Made by a program: the position numbers and the translations under genes. The notes beneath the pieces are model-generated. The model saw nothing but the letters and a program-made list of their open reading frames with translations. It ran no database searches and had not been told where the DNA came from. 5,953 nt of DNA from Dehalococcoidales bacterium. GTDB taxonomy: Bacteria; Chloroflexota; Dehalococcoidia; Dehalococcoidales; JAQTRN01. Positions 5,097-5,953 of the stretch are shown here, piece by piece; the stretch's first letter is position 1, and each line of letters begins with the position of its first letter. The stretch is from positions 1 through 5,953 of the forward strand of contig JAQTRN010000068.1 of the NCBI GenBank assembly GCA_028711795.1. Reading direction: 5' to 3'.

Positions 5097-5768
5097 TCAC
5101 TTCAAGCGTGCCCTTCGGATATCCAGAAACCAATATCCACCCCTTGACACCTTGGCCGATTCCATAATCTCTATCCGTTGCCTGAAAATCGGGCCGTCAG
5201 TGACAAACGTGTGATACTCACCGGCTTCACCGCAGATTGTGATGTTCTTCGTCTTCTTCAGCTCGCTCAGATCAGCGAGAAAACCAGCGTCTACTTTTCG
5301 CCCTAGCCACTCTTCTACCAGTAAATTAGCTTTGACAGCTACCACAATCGCCTTGAACCCCAAAGTCATGAAGTCTCTCAGTATATTTTCCTGACTCTCG
5401 CCCCAGAGCGGTAAGTGACACGCCAGACCAGTATCGCGGCATGACTTCTCGTTCCACTGTCTATCCTGGAGAACGTCAATAGTTCCGAAGACACCGCCAC
5501 TTACGCCCTCTCGTTTAAGAGCCGAGAGAGCATTCCTGAATTCAGCTTCGTAATCCGTCATGGCCGTTGGCCGCTGAACTAGTGGAATAGAGACCGCCTG
5601 CGCCTGCAAGTTGAGTAGTTCAGAGCGTAGCCCGTGCGTCCACGAGCGCCTCCCATCACTCATCGTCATATTGAGCAGGTACTGCACGTTAAGCCCACTG
5701 GTAATAACTCGATAGCAGGCCAGAGAGCTGTCTTTGCCACCGCTCCACGACGTGAAAACTGGACTCAT
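5097..5768 (-). CDS. PP-loop ATP pyrophosphatase, COG2102/DUF71 (Dph6-like) family
   Basis: This is a 223-residue cytoplasmic protein, full length for the family. The N-terminal PP-loop SGGKDS (9-14) binds ATP and adenylates a substrate. Further family marks are THGLR (44-48), GVFGTID (92-98), HLPLWG (118-123) and the C-terminal GEAGEYHTFVTDGPIF (180-195), all typical of DUF71. Eukaryotic and archaeal members are diphthine-ammonia ligases (Dph6). Bacteria lack diphthamide, and comparative genomics has linked a bacterial subgroup to vitamin B12 salvage, so an amidation or corrinoid role is more likely here. ATG 5768 has GGAG ten bases upstream (5779-5782). Its first bases form an ATGA overlap with the stop of an upstream frame, suggesting coupling. 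The gene converges on the nrpR operon, with 184 bases between the two stops. The family call is firm, the substrate unknown. Confidence 0.92.
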   Translation of the reverse strand: MSPVFTSWSGGKDSSLACYRVITSGLNVQYLLNMTMSDGRRSWTHGLRSELLNLQAQAVSIPLVQRPTAMTDYEAEFRNALSALKREGVSGGVFGTIDVLQDRQWNEKSCRDTGLACHLPLWGESQENILRDFMTLGFKAIVVAVKANLLVEEWLGRKVDAGFLADLSELKKTKNITICGEAGEYHTFVTDGPIFRQRIEIMESAKVSRGGYWFLDIRRARLK

Positions 5769-5953
5769 AGTTGCGTCACTCCAATGTTTTCTGCCATGCC
5801 CAGGATGATTGGTTTTAGCTTGAATATGTAATAAATGCTCCGTGCCGGCGGTACCCCGCTTGGTGATTTCGAAGTGGATTCTACTAGGAAAGCCCTGTCA
5901 ACACAAGATGAGTTAGTGCCCCCAGCCTGTGCGGCTATTTCACAAGAGTACTC
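5765..5953 (-). CDS. Possible 3' end of an upstream gene, coupled to the PP-loop gene (partial)
   Basis: On the minus strand a frame is open from the window edge (5953) to TGA at 5767-5765, giving 62 codons. Its TGA overlaps the ATG of the PP-loop gene as ATGA, the classic arrangement of co-translated genes. The peptide ends KLKPIILGMAENIGVTQL. I do not recognise the family. The N-terminal visible part is rich in Ser, Gly and Ala (EIAAQAGGTNSSCVDRAF), and the tail has a plausible protein-like mix. An open frame this long arises by chance roughly one time in twenty, so the overlap is the main support. If real, it would be the first gene of a two-gene minus-strand unit with the PP-loop protein. 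Confidence 0.45.
   Translation of the reverse strand, partial: EYSCEIAAQAGGTNSSCVDRAFLVESTSKSPSGVPPARSIYYIFKLKPIILGMAENIGVTQL

Noticed and set aside
4999..5214. 71-codon plus-strand frame after the operon hairpin
   Set aside because: It overlaps the PP-loop gene antisense, has no Shine-Dalgarno and begins at the base of the hairpin. It looks like chance.
5873..5901. TTGACA on the minus strand (5901-5896) as the -35 of a promoter for the PP-loop gene
   Set aside because: At 17-base spacing the -10 position reads TCCACT, which is not a -10 element, and the TAGAAT nearby is only about 12 bases away. It also falls inside a frame that seems to be coding.
1..5953. CRISPR array, tRNA or rRNA genes
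   Set aside because: I saw no regularly spaced direct repeats, no tRNA-like cloverleaf with conserved T-loop sequence, and no rRNA motifs in any intergenic stretch.

Overview
The window looks like a bacterial chromosome segment, most likely from the Dehalococcoidia (Chloroflexota) or a close relative. This is inferred from gene content, not from a marker gene. The evidence is an OmpR-type two-component pair, a sigma70-like promoter, Shine-Dalgarno sites and a DDE transposase remnant, together with an NrpR-type nitrogen regulator that is best known from methanogenic archaea and has homologues in Dehalococcoides-like bacteria.

Layout. (1) Positions 1-~160 hold the 3' end of an insertion sequence: the last 42 residues of an rve/DDE transposase and probably the element's right end. 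A possible promoter lies in or next to that end. (2) Positions 269-2122 hold a soluble sensor histidine kinase and an OmpR/PhoB-family response regulator. The kinase stop codon directly abuts the GTG start of the regulator. (3) Positions 2123-2362 are a 240-base gap with an archaeal-operator-like inverted repeat, competing hairpin arms, a perfect 17-bp palindrome and a strong TTGACA/TATAGT promoter. (4) Positions 2363-4912 form an apparent three-gene operon: a single-domain NrpR-like repressor, glutamate dehydrogenase, and a 50-residue cysteine-rich coiled-coil protein. It is followed by an 11-bp-stem hairpin at 4963-4996. (5) On the minus strand, converging on that operon, is a COG2102/DUF71 (Dph6-like) PP-loop ATP pyrophosphatase at 5097-5768. 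Its ATG overlaps the stop of a second minus-strand reading frame that runs off the window edge.

How the genes may work together. NrpR proteins sense 2-oxoglutarate and repress nitrogen-assimilation genes. Glutamate dehydrogenase interconverts 2-oxoglutarate plus ammonium with glutamate, so the regulator's likely effector is the substrate of the enzyme encoded next to it. The 17-bp palindrome abutting the -35 box is a good candidate autoregulatory operator. The two-component pair is a separate transcription unit with no visible link to nitrogen beyond adjacency. The PP-loop protein is probably involved in corrinoid (B12) metabolism or another amidation, not diphthamide synthesis, if the host is a bacterium.

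The most interesting items are the bacterial nrpR-gdh-small-protein operon with its candidate operators, the small Cys/coiled-coil protein, and the ATGA-coupled partial gene at the right edge.
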